Of a stretch of 64,000 nucleotides of DNA, positions 10,386 through 19,658 are shown piece by piece; position 1 is the stretch's first letter; each line of letters begins with the position of its first letter. The translations under genes were made by a program, and so were the position numbers. This DNA comes from Paludibacteraceae bacterium (GTDB lineage: Bacteria; Bacteroidota; Bacteroidia; Bacteroidales; Paludibacteraceae). Below the pieces are notes generated by a model. That model was not told where the DNA came from. It ran no database searches and saw only the letters and a program-made list of their open reading frames with translations. Location: contig CAJOEX010000001.1 in NCBI GenBank assembly GCA_905233415.1, positions 1 to 64,000 on the forward strand, given 5' to 3'.

Positions 10386-11006
10386 ATGATAGAATACATC
10401 AAAGGAAAACTGACTGAACTGAACCCTACCTACGCGGTTTTGGAAGCTGCCGGAGTGGGATATGAAATAAACATCACCCTGCCGACATATTCAGACCTTG
10501 TCGGCAAAGAAAATTCCGAAGCCAAACTCTTCGTGAACGAAATTATTCGCGAAGATACGCACGACTTGTACGGTTTCTTCACAAAAGGAGAGCGCGAATT
10601 GTTCATTATGCTCATGACGGTCAGCGGTATCGGTGCCAACACCGCCCGGATGATTATGTCCGCTTATACCGCAGGCGAAATCCGGCAGATTATTGCCACT
10701 GGCAATTCCCGCTCCCTGGGGCAAATCAAAGGTCTCGGACCCAAAACTGCCCAACGTATTATTGTGGATTTGAAGGACAAAGTGCTGAAGATTGATTTGG
10801 GCGATGGTGTCACTAACGGCAATGAAACGGCAACGGATATGCTCTTCCCGACGGAAGAAAATCCGGTCAAGACCGAGGCGGTAAGCGCACTCACTATGTT
10901 GGGATTTGCAGCCGCAGCAAGCGGCAAAGCCGTTGATAAGATACTCAAAGAAACACCGGCTGCCACAGTCGAGGCCGTCATTCGACAGGCGTTAAAAATG
11001 CTTTGA
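10386..11006 (+). CDS. ruvA: Holliday junction branch migration protein RuvA
   Basis: MIEYIKGKLTELNPTYAVLEAAGVGYEINITLPTY...HDLYGFFTKGERELFIMLMTVSGIGANTARMIMS. Confidence 0.95.
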   Translation: MIEYIKGKLTELNPTYAVLEAAGVGYEINITLPTYSDLVGKENSEAKLFVNEIIREDTHDLYGFFTKGERELFIMLMTVSGIGANTARMIMSAYTAGEIRQIIATGNSRSLGQIKGLGPKTAQRIIVDLKDKVLKIDLGDGVTNGNETATDMLFPTEENPVKTEAVSALTMLGFAAAASGKAVDKILKETPAATVEAVIRQALKML

Positions 11007-11009
11007 TAG

Positions 11010-14000
11010 TTGACCTTCCGTAAAGCCATATTATTCGTCTTGGTGTTACTGCCGATGCTGGCGGTGGCACAGACCCGTCAGCCGCTAATCCCGTCTGCCC
11101 GCAACGACAGGCGCGTGGCGGAAGAACAGGCACGCCGGCAAGAGCAGGGAGAGCAGGCTCCTCCGCCGCCGCAGGATCGTTCCGCGCGGCCCGAACGGGT
11201 CGAACGTAAGGACCAAAACCAAAAGTCCGCCAAGACCGCCGAATCCGATAAAGCCGTCAAGAACGAAAAGCACCTTGAATACGTGCCGAACGACTCGGTC
11301 GAAATGGCTCCGCTCAAGGTTAAGCAACTGGGTGCTGACAGCTACGACGATTTGACGGCTCCGCAAAGCAGTCTTGACCTCAATGACCCTGACAATGTCA
11401 AGACGGAAGTCATTTACGACCCGTACTCGGGAGGATACATCATCCATACCAAAATTGGGGACACGGATGTTGCCACGCCGTATCTGATGACCGAAAGCGA
11501 GTATAAGGAATACTCCGAACGCGAACTGATGCACCGCTACTGGCAGCAGAAAATCAGCGAAGTCGAGCATAATAACGAGAAGAAGTTCGACATTACTGAC
11601 ATGAAGTTCAACATCGGTCCGGCAGACAAGATCTTTGGTCCCGGCGGTGTGCAGTTGAAGTTGCAAGGTAGCGCCGAGCTGTTGTTCGGTTTCAAGCACC
11701 AGTATATCGACAATCCGTCCCTCACACAGAAAGCGCGTAACAACAACATCTTCGACTTTGACGAGAAGATTCAGGTCAATGTGAACGGTAAAGTCGGCGA
11801 CAAGCTGAGTTTCACAATGAACTACAACACGGAAGCCAGTTTCTCGTTCGATCAGCAGAACCTCAAACTGCAATACAAAGGTCAGGAGGATGATATCATT
11901 CAGTCCATAGAGGCGGGTAATGTGTCCATGGACTTGAACTCCAGCCTTATTCGGGGAACGCAGGCATTATTCGGCTTGAAAACAACGCTGAAGTTCGGAA
12001 AACTGAAGATTCAGGGACTTATTTCGCAGCAGAATTCCGAATCCCAGACCGTCAATAGTCAGGGCGGTGCACAGATGACCAAGTTCGAGATTGATGCCGA
12101 CAAATACGACGAGAACCGGCACTTCTTCCTGGGTTATTTCTTCCGTGACATATACGAACAGGCAATGCAGTCTCTGCCGTATGTGGCGAGCGGCGTGACC
12201 ATCAACAAGATTGAGGTTTGGGTCACCAACAAGCGCGGCAACTACGACCAGGCACGTAACATCGCTGCCTTTGTGGACCTTGGTGAAACAGGCACGCATA
12301 TTTATAATCCGGCTTGGATGACAGGTGTTACACAGGCACCAAGCAACAATGCCAACTCCCTCTATAGTGCCATTAACGCGCTCCCGGGCATTCGTGATAT
12401 TCAGCAGGTTAGCACGCTGCTTCAGGAACAATTAGGAATGGACTCCGGCGATGAATATGAGAAGATTGAGTCGGCACGCCTCCTTTCCACAAGCGAATAT
12501 ACGCTCAACAGCGCACTCGGTTTTATCTCGCTCAAATCAGCACTCAACCAGGACGAGGTGCTGGCCGTTGCCTACGAATACACCTATGGAGGACAGGTTT
12601 ATCAGGTCGGTGAGTTCTCTACGGACGCAAGCGACAACCTCAAGGCACCGGCTACGCTGATGCTCAAAATGCTGAAATCCAGCATCAACGCGCCTCACGA
12701 ACGCAATGTGGCGCGGCAGGGAGAGAAATACGGCACTTGGGATTTGATGATGAAGAACGTCTATCACCTCGGCGCAACGTCTTTCACCAACGAGAAGTTT
12801 GAATTGTATATCAACTACCGTAACGACTCTATCGGAACGGATGTGCAATATCTGTCCGAGTCGCAAATCAAGGGCAAACAGTTGCTCCGTGTCCTGCAGT
12901 TGGACCGCCTTGACAGCCGGAACAACCCTGCACCGGACGGCAAGTTCGACTATATTGAAGGTTATACCGTGCTTTCAGGTAGCGGACGAATCATCTTCCC
13001 TGTTCTGGAGCCGTTCGGCAGCTATTTGGCTTCGCAAATCGGCGACCCGAAAATCGCGGAGAGATATATTTTCCAGGAACTTTATGACTCCACGTTGGTT
13101 ATCGCCCAGGAGATGACCGAGAAGAATAAGTTCACTTTGAAAGGTAAATACAAGGGCACAAACGGCAGTCAAATCAGTCTGGGTGCCATGAACGTGCCGC
13201 GCGGAAGTGTGACGGTTACTGCCGGTGGTGCGAAACTCATTGAAAACGTGGACTACACGGTCGATTATACAATGGGAACGGTAACCATTCTCAATGAGTC
13301 CATTCTCGAATCCGGCACCAATGTAGAGTGCAAACTGGAGAACCAATCCACCTTCTCTATGCAGCGCAAAAGCCTCTTCGGTGTGCATCTGGAATACGAG
13401 TTCAACAAGGACTTTATGATTGGCGGTACGTTGATGCACATGCGGGAAAAACCGCTGACGACAAAGGTAAACACTGGTTCAGAACCATTGGCAAATACGA
13501 TTTGGGGTGTAAATGCCAGCTGGAAGACTGAGATGCAGTGGCTTAGCAACGCTATTGACAAGATTCCGTGGATTACGGCTACAGCACCTTCCACCTTCCA
13601 AATCAATGCCGAGTTTGCACACCTTATCCCGGGTCACACCAACGATGTCGGTTCGGCCGGAACCGCCTACATTGACGACTTCGAGGCGACAAAGGTCAAC
13701 ATTGACGTCCATTACCCGAACAACTGGTTCCTGGCTTCCACACCCTATGACCCCTCATCGTCAAGACAATTCAACAACGAAGATGCAAAACTGAGTAACG
13801 ACCCGCGTTACAACCGCAACCGCGCACTTATCAACTGGTTCCACGTGGACCCGATATTCGGCTACCCGCAAGCCAATACACCGGCACATATCAAGGACGA
13901 TTTGGACGCACTTAGCGACCACCGCACACGTATCGTGCTGCAGGAGGAGATTTATCCGACCAAGGGACAAGCCGCCTCCAATGAAGATATCCGTCTGAAC

Positions 14001-17000
14001 CTACTCAACCTCAGTTATTATCCTGAAGAACGCGGACCGTACAATATCTCCGCCAGCGAAATCAACTCGGACGGTAAACTCAGCAACCCGAAACAGCGTT
14101 GGGGAGGTATCATGCGCAAACTTGATAATACGGATTTCGAGAAAGCGAACATCGAATACATTGAGTTCTGGCTCATGGATCCTGCGCTGACCAATCCTGA
14201 AGGTTATGATGCGGAACTGTACATCAACCTTGGTGACATCAGCGAGGATATTCTGCGTGACGGAAAGAAGAGTTTTGAGCACGGTCTGCCTGTCAGTGAC
14301 AATGACCGCAACCGTATAGACACTACCCGCTGGGGCTTTGTGCCGCGCACTACTTCCACCACGGTTGCTTTCTCCAACGAAGCCGGAGCACGAATCCGTC
14401 AGGACGTCGGTCTGAACGGTTTGAGCACGCCCGAGGAGTTTGCGTTTACCTATCGCGGTGAACAACCTTATCAGCAGTATGTGGACGCCCTGCGTCAGAA
14501 AGTCACTAATCCGGAAGTTGTACGCAACTGGGAGAACGACCCGTATTCGCCGTTCAATGACCCTGCCGGCGATAACTACCATTACTACCGCGGTACAGAC
14601 TACGATAATGCCCAAGTGCCAATCTTGGCGCGCTACAAGCACTTCAACGGTACGGAGGGCAACTCGCCCGACTCCGAATCCCAGACTGAGAGTTACGGAA
14701 CAGCCTCTACCCTCATACCGGATATAGAGGACATCAATAACGATAACACCCTCAACGAAATCGAACGCTACTACCAGTATAAGGTTATTCTCCGGCCTGA
14801 CATGATGCAGATTGGCAAGCAGCACATATCCGAGCGCAAGATTGCCAAAGTAACGCTCCGCAACGGTGAAAAGGCGGAAGTTGCTTGGTATCAGTTCAAG
14901 ATTCCGCTCCGCGGAGACAGCTCCAATGTGCGCACCATCGGTAACATACGTAACTTCAAGTCCATACGTTTCATGCGTATGTACCTCACCAACTGCGAAC
15001 ACGAAACACACCTGCGTTTTGCAACGATGGCACTTGTCCGTGGCGAATGGCGCTCATACAATAAGGATCTTTATCCGCTTGGAACGAGCGTTAATACCGG
15101 AGCGTCCATGGATGTAGAGGCTGTTAATATCGAAGAGAACAGCAACAAAACGCCTGTCAACTACATTCTGCCTCCCGGTGTGACCCGTCAGACGGACCCG
15201 GGACAGGCGCAACTCGTGCCGCTGAACGAACAGGCGATGGTGCTCCGCGTACATAATCTTTCACCTAACGACGCCCGTGCCGTATATCGCAACGTCACCT
15301 ATGACATGCGTAATTACAAACGCTTCCAGATGTTTGTACATGCCGAGCAGACGGAAGACGCTCCAAACCTCAAGGACGGAGACCTCAGTTGCTTCGTACG
15401 TCTCGGTACTGACCTCAAGAACAACTATTACGAGTACGAAGTACCGTTGCACTTGACGGATCCCGGCATTTATAATAACGATAACGACAACGACCGCTAT
15501 AAGGTTTGGCCGCGGCAGAACTACTTCGACTTCCCGTTCACCGCCTTTACCAATGCAAAAACGGAACGTAACAAATCCAAACGTGCCGGTAACACGAATG
15601 TCGGAAACAATATACCTTATATTATATACGACGATGCCAACGGCAACCCGCAGAACAAAATCACCGTCCTCGGTAACCCGACTTTGCAGGAGGTTGAGTG
15701 TATCATGATTGGTATCCGCAACCATGGCGTGGAAATGACCGGTGGTGAAATTTGGGTGAACGAGATGCGCCTCAGCGAGTTCAACGAACAAGGTGGTGTG
15801 GCAGCAATGGCAAACGCCTCGCTCGGCATCTCCGACATTGCCCAGCTCAATGTCGCCGGACAACTCGAAACCGCCGGTTACGGAAGCATTGAATCCAACG
15901 TCTTGGACCGCAACATGGAGAACAACTACCAGGTATCTGTCTCGGCGGCGATGGAGGTAGGCCGCCTCTTCCCCGAAAAGGCGAAAATGCAGATTCCTGT
16001 TTATGTGGCATACACCCAGCATACCACATCACCTGACTTTGACCCGTTTGACACGGATATCAAACTCAGCGAGAACCTCGAAACATACGAGACCAAAGCC
16101 GAACGCGACTCTGTCAAAACGATGGCAAACACCGTTCAGGAATCCACCAACTTCTCCGTTACAAACATGAAGTTGAACATCAAATCCAAGAAACGGGATA
16201 TGTTCTACGATCCGGCGAACTTCTCTATTTCGGCGTCTTACATGAAGCAGAACGAGCACTCCCCGGACATGGAGAAGAACCTCACAACCGACCATAAAGG
16301 CTCCTTCCAATATGCATACTCCTTCAATCCGAAGCCGTGGGAACCCTTTAAGAACGTGGAGAAAGTCAGCAAGGTAAAGGCACTCAAGGAACTCAACTTC
16401 TATTATCTGCCGCAGTCATGGGGCTTTAACACGAATATGCACCGTACTTTCTCACACATGAAATTACGTGATTTCAATACGGACCAGACAACGCAGATGG
16501 ATATTACGCATTCCAAGGACTTCACATGGGACCGCAACTTCGACTTCAAGTTCGACCTCACCAAGAACATGAAGTTCTCCTTCCAGACCGCCATGAACTC
16601 GACGGTGGACGAAGGTCAGTACGCCAAGGAAATCATTGAGGAGTATCATTTCACCAACGACTACTACGAGGCTTGGAAGGACACTATCCAGCGTAGCCTT
16701 GCCAAGTGGGGTGCCCCATATACTTACCAGCAGGTGTTCACCGCTTCTTGGAATGTGCCTTTTAACCGCATCCCGTACCTTGAGGCAATAAGTGCCAATG
16801 CCTCATACAATGCCAACTACAACTGGGCACGGACGGCTTCCACACGTTCCGACCAGAATCTTGGTAACACCATTTCATCCGTCCAGTCATGGCAAATCGA
16901 CGGAGGCATCAACTTCGAAACCCTCTACGGCAAGTCCAAGTACTGGAAGAACATAACCCAGCGTTACACTGGTCGTCGCGGACGGCCGTTCAAACCTAAG

Positions 17001-18668
17001 ACATTCACGGCCACCGTCAAGGCGGAGAAAGGCGTCGCGCAGGAAATTACGCACCGCCTCGGCTCCGAGTTGCTTGTTATCACCGCTGCCGACTCTGCAG
17101 GACGCCGGATTCCGGTTTCCTTCAAGGCTATTGACAACAACAAAGTGTCTGTCACACCAAAAGCCGACTGTGATGCAATGGTGCTCACCGTCTCTTCCAA
17201 AGACCCGAACAGCCGTACTCCGGCACAGGTGGCTGGCGATATGTTTGCCTATGTCGGTACAATGATTCGCCGTGTGCAAGTGACCTACCGCCGCACGAAC
17301 TCACTGACCGTGCCCGGATTTAATCCCGAAATCGGATTCATGGGACAAAAGCACGAGGAAGGCAGCCTCTATGCACCCGGCTGGAACTTTGCCTTCGGAT
17401 TTATTCCTGACGACTTCGTAAACACCGCCAAGCAGCACCACTGGCTTAGCGGAGACACGGCCATCGTTCAACCCGCTACCCGCGCGATGACCGAGGATTT
17501 GGACATCAAGGTCAACCTCGAACCGCTCCCCGGACTGAAGATCCAACTCAGCGGCAAGCGTTATTATGCCAACTCCACCTCGATTATCTATTCCTACGAA
17601 CAGATGCAGGAGAACCTCACCGGTTCGTTCAATATTACGCAGGTGGCTATAGGAACCATCTTCTCACGCGTCGGCAACCAGGAAGAGAACTTTGCAAACT
17701 CCGCGTTTGACCAATTCTTACAGAACCGCGATGTCATTCAGGGGCGTGTGCAGTCGCAGTATAACGGACTGCGCTACCCGACCACAGGCTTTATGCAAGG
17801 GCATGTCTATTCAAAAGACGGTATGTACGACCCGAAGAACGGACGTGTTTCGTCCACGTCGTCCGATGTCCTTGTGCCGGCGTTCCTTGCCGCATACACC
17901 GGCCGCAACGCAGAGAATGTCAGTCTTAACCCGTTCCTCGGCTTCCTGAGTATCCTGCCCAACTGGTCTGTCACCTACGACGGTATCGGCAAACTGCCGT
18001 GGTTCAGGGATAAATTCAAGTCCGTCACCCTCACCCACGCATATACCTGTAAGTACGCAATCGGTTCGTATAACAGTTTCTCCACATGGGTGCCCGCCGA
18101 TGGAGACAATAAGATGATTGGTTTCGTGCGTGACGTATCCACCGACAATCCTATCCCATCCAGTGCCTACGACATCTCGTCTGTCAGCATTACCGAAGCG
18201 TTCTCGCCGCTGATTGGTCTCAATCTCGCGATGAAGAACTCCCTGACCGCGAAGTTCGAGTACCGCAAGCAGCGCAATCTCGCACTTAATGTGACCTCCG
18301 TACAACTGACCGAAGGACATACGGATGAGTTTGTAGTCGGTGCCGGCTATACCATCAAGGACCTGAACTTCATGACCAAGAACAAGTCTGGCGTCCAGAA
18401 GAAGGTTTCCAATGACCTCAAGTTGTCTGTAGACCTCAGCTACAAGAACATTAAGACGCTGCTCCGCAAGGTAGAGGAAGGTATCACGCAGGCTTCATCC
18501 GGCAATAAGGTCTTCTCTATCAAGATTGCTGCAGACTACGTGCTCTCGCAGAAGATTAACCTCCAGCTCTTCTACGACCATCAGGGCACTACTCCGCTTA
18601 TCTCGTCTTCTTATCCTGTCAAAGCGGACAATGTCGGCATCAACATCAAACTCATGCTCACCCGCTAA
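11010..18668 (+). CDS. sprA: Cell surface protein SprA (T9SS outer-membrane translocon)
   Basis: 2552 aa, TTG start and signal peptide; SprA-family architecture (FNIGPADKIFGPGGVQLKLQGSAELLFGFKHQYIDNPSL). Confidence 0.9.
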   Translation: MTFRKAILFVLVLLPMLAVAQTRQPLIPSARNDRRVAEEQARRQEQGEQAPPPPQDRSARPERVERKDQNQKSAKTAESDKAVKNEKHLEYVPNDSVEMAPLKVKQLGADSYDDLTAPQSSLDLNDPDNVKTEVIYDPYSGGYIIHTKIGDTDVATPYLMTESEYKEYSERELMHRYWQQKISEVEHNNEKKFDITDMKFNIGPADKIFGPGGVQLKLQGSAELLFGFKHQYIDNPSLTQKARNNNIFDFDEKIQVNVNGKVGDKLSFTMNYNTEASFSFDQQNLKLQYKGQEDDIIQSIEAGNVSMDLNSSLIRGTQALFGLKTTLKFGKLKIQGLISQQNSESQTVNSQGGAQMTKFEIDADKYDENRHFFLGYFFRDIYEQAMQSLPYVASGVTINKIEVWVTNKRGNYDQARNIAAFVDLGETGTHIYNPAWMTGVTQAPSNNANSLYSAINALPGIRDIQQVSTLLQEQLGMDSGDEYEKIESARLLSTSEYTLNSALGFISLKSALNQDEVLAVAYEYTYGGQVYQVGEFSTDASDNLKAPATLMLKMLKSSINAPHERNVARQGEKYGTWDLMMKNVYHLGATSFTNEKFELYINYRNDSIGTDVQYLSESQIKGKQLLRVLQLDRLDSRNNPAPDGKFDYIEGYTVLSGSGRIIFPVLEPFGSYLASQIGDPKIAERYIFQELYDSTLVIAQEMTEKNKFTLKGKYKGTNGSQISLGAMNVPRGSVTVTAGGAKLIENVDYTVDYTMGTVTILNESILESGTNVECKLENQSTFSMQRKSLFGVHLEYEFNKDFMIGGTLMHMREKPLTTKVNTGSEPLANTIWGVNASWKTEMQWLSNAIDKIPWITATAPSTFQINAEFAHLIPGHTNDVGSAGTAYIDDFEATKVNIDVHYPNNWFLASTPYDPSSSRQFNNEDAKLSNDPRYNRNRALINWFHVDPIFGYPQANTPAHIKDDLDALSDHRTRIVLQEEIYPTKGQAASNEDIRLNLLNLSYYPEERGPYNISASEINSDGKLSNPKQRWGGIMRKLDNTDFEKANIEYIEFWLMDPALTNPEGYDAELYINLGDISEDILRDGKKSFEHGLPVSDNDRNRIDTTRWGFVPRTTSTTVAFSNEAGARIRQDVGLNGLSTPEEFAFTYRGEQPYQQYVDALRQKVTNPEVVRNWENDPYSPFNDPAGDNYHYYRGTDYDNAQVPILARYKHFNGTEGNSPDSESQTESYGTASTLIPDIEDINNDNTLNEIERYYQYKVILRPDMMQIGKQHISERKIAKVTLRNGEKAEVAWYQFKIPLRGDSSNVRTIGNIRNFKSIRFMRMYLTNCEHETHLRFATMALVRGEWRSYNKDLYPLGTSVNTGASMDVEAVNIEENSNKTPVNYILPPGVTRQTDPGQAQLVPLNEQAMVLRVHNLSPNDARAVYRNVTYDMRNYKRFQMFVHAEQTEDAPNLKDGDLSCFVRLGTDLKNNYYEYEVPLHLTDPGIYNNDNDNDRYKVWPRQNYFDFPFTAFTNAKTERNKSKRAGNTNVGNNIPYIIYDDANGNPQNKITVLGNPTLQEVECIMIGIRNHGVEMTGGEIWVNEMRLSEFNEQGGVAAMANASLGISDIAQLNVAGQLETAGYGSIESNVLDRNMENNYQVSVSAAMEVGRLFPEKAKMQIPVYVAYTQHTTSPDFDPFDTDIKLSENLETYETKAERDSVKTMANTVQESTNFSVTNMKLNIKSKKRDMFYDPANFSISASYMKQNEHSPDMEKNLTTDHKGSFQYAYSFNPKPWEPFKNVEKVSKVKALKELNFYYLPQSWGFNTNMHRTFSHMKLRDFNTDQTTQMDITHSKDFTWDRNFDFKFDLTKNMKFSFQTAMNSTVDEGQYAKEIIEEYHFTNDYYEAWKDTIQRSLAKWGAPYTYQQVFTASWNVPFNRIPYLEAISANASYNANYNWARTASTRSDQNLGNTISSVQSWQIDGGINFETLYGKSKYWKNITQRYTGRRGRPFKPKTFTATVKAEKGVAQEITHRLGSELLVITAADSAGRRIPVSFKAIDNNKVSVTPKADCDAMVLTVSSKDPNSRTPAQVAGDMFAYVGTMIRRVQVTYRRTNSLTVPGFNPEIGFMGQKHEEGSLYAPGWNFAFGFIPDDFVNTAKQHHWLSGDTAIVQPATRAMTEDLDIKVNLEPLPGLKIQLSGKRYYANSTSIIYSYEQMQENLTGSFNITQVAIGTIFSRVGNQEENFANSAFDQFLQNRDVIQGRVQSQYNGLRYPTTGFMQGHVYSKDGMYDPKNGRVSSTSSDVLVPAFLAAYTGRNAENVSLNPFLGFLSILPNWSVTYDGIGKLPWFRDKFKSVTLTHAYTCKYAIGSYNSFSTWVPADGDNKMIGFVRDVSTDNPIPSSAYDISSVSITEAFSPLIGLNLAMKNSLTAKFEYRKQRNLALNVTSVQLTEGHTDEFVVGAGYTIKDLNFMTKNKSGVQKKVSNDLKLSVDLSYKNIKTLLRKVEEGITQASSGNKVFSIKIAADYVLSQKINLQLFYDHQGTTPLISSSYPVKADNVGINIKLMLTR

Positions 18669-18683
18669 AAAATGAGTAAATGA

Positions 18684-19229
18684 GTAAAGGATAAAATAAA
18701 TCGCCAAATCGTAAATCGCCAAATCGTAAATATCGCAATTGTTGGTCCCGAATCCTCCGGCAAAACTACATTGGCAAAGTACCTTGCCAACCGTTACAAC
18801 GGCCTTTTCGTGCCCGAATATGCCCGTGAGTACATGGAGAACCTCAATCGTCCCTACACATACGAAGATGTCGAATCCATCGCCCGCCACCAAATTGAGC
18901 AACTCGCCGGTCTAACAGGCGAAGCCGGTCCAATAGCGAAGCGGTCTGACAGCGAAGCGGTCCAACAGCCGAAGGCGGTCTTCTTTGATACCGAACTGAT
19001 CATCACCAAAGTCTGGTTCGAGCATAAATACGGGCAATGCCCCGAATGGCTGGTCAAGGCCTTGCATGATTATCCGATGGATGTCTATTTGCTTTGTTAT
19101 CCCGACTTGCCGTGGGTGCCCGACCCTGTGCGGGAGAATCCGGATATTCGCATGGAGCTTTTCAACCGTTATGAATCCGAAATCCAAACCCTTAACATCC
19201 CCTACTACATCATCCGCCACAGTACCTGA
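18684..19229 (+). CDS. NadR-like P-loop nucleotide kinase; start unresolved (no ATG/GTG/TTG before Walker A)
   Basis: IAIVGPESSGKTTLAKYLANRYNGLFVPEYAREYMENLNRPYTYEDVESIARHQIEQ...FFDTELIITKVWFEHKYG...YLLCYPDLPWVPDPVREN. Confidence 0.7.
   Translation, partial: VKDKINRQIVNRQIVNIAIVGPESSGKTTLAKYLANRYNGLFVPEYAREYMENLNRPYTYEDVESIARHQIEQLAGLTGEAGPIAKRSDSEAVQQPKAVFFDTELIITKVWFEHKYGQCPEWLVKALHDYPMDVYLLCYPDLPWVPDPVRENPDIRMELFNRYESEIQTLNIPYYIIRHST
18909..18980. repeat. 16-18 bp repeat array inside the kinase CDS, same family as 5221-5255
   Basis: ggtctaacaggcgaagcc|ggtccaatagcgaagc|ggtctgacagcgaagc|ggtccaacagccgaaggc|ggtc. Confidence 0.85.
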
Positions 19230-19270
19230 CCGAGAGATGACCGAGAGATGACCGAGAGATGACCGGGACT
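19227..19270. repeat. 11-bp tandem array starting at the kinase stop codon
   Basis: tgaccgagaga x3 then tgaccgggact. Confidence 0.92.
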
Positions 19271-19342
19271 TCATCAGGCTGCCCTGCCCCCCCTTGTCTA
19301 AGATTTGAAAATGCGGGCTACCCTGCATTTTAAGGGAAATTA

Positions 19343-19394
19343 GTGAGTGAGTGAGTGAGTGAGTGAGTGAGTGAGTGAGTGAGTGAGTGAGTGA
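19343..19394. repeat. Tetranucleotide microsatellite (GTGA)13
   Basis: 52 bp of perfect GTGA repeats. Confidence 0.97.
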
Positions 19395-19472
19395 AAGCAA
19401 AAGTGCAAATTGCAACTTCCAAGTAGCAAAATGAAAAAAATGCACTTTTTTTAAAGAAACAGCACAAAAAAA

Positions 19473-19504
19473 ATTGCCTGTTTGGCTTTTTTCTTGTACC
19501 TTTG
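19473..19504 (+). promoter_or_regulatory. Bacteroidetes-type promoter for the fimbrial operon
   Basis: ATTG (19473) - 20 nt - TACCTTTG (19497-19504). Confidence 0.65.
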
Positions 19505-19658
19505 CATGTTTTTTAGCCGTCGCCCGAAGAATTTGTGTGTTGTTAGCTGTTAATCTTCGATAGCATAAAGTGCTGATAATCAAAAGATTGTGACAAAAAC
19601 ACTATTAATTTTCAAGACAGTTTTGCAGGCTAAAAGCCTGCGTTTCTACCGCAGAGAA

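Noticed and set aside
18912-19583. 223-aa minus-strand ORF containing SLTHSLTHSLTHSLTH
   Set aside because: Translation of the (GTGA)13 tract plus antisense kinase sequence; no domain support.
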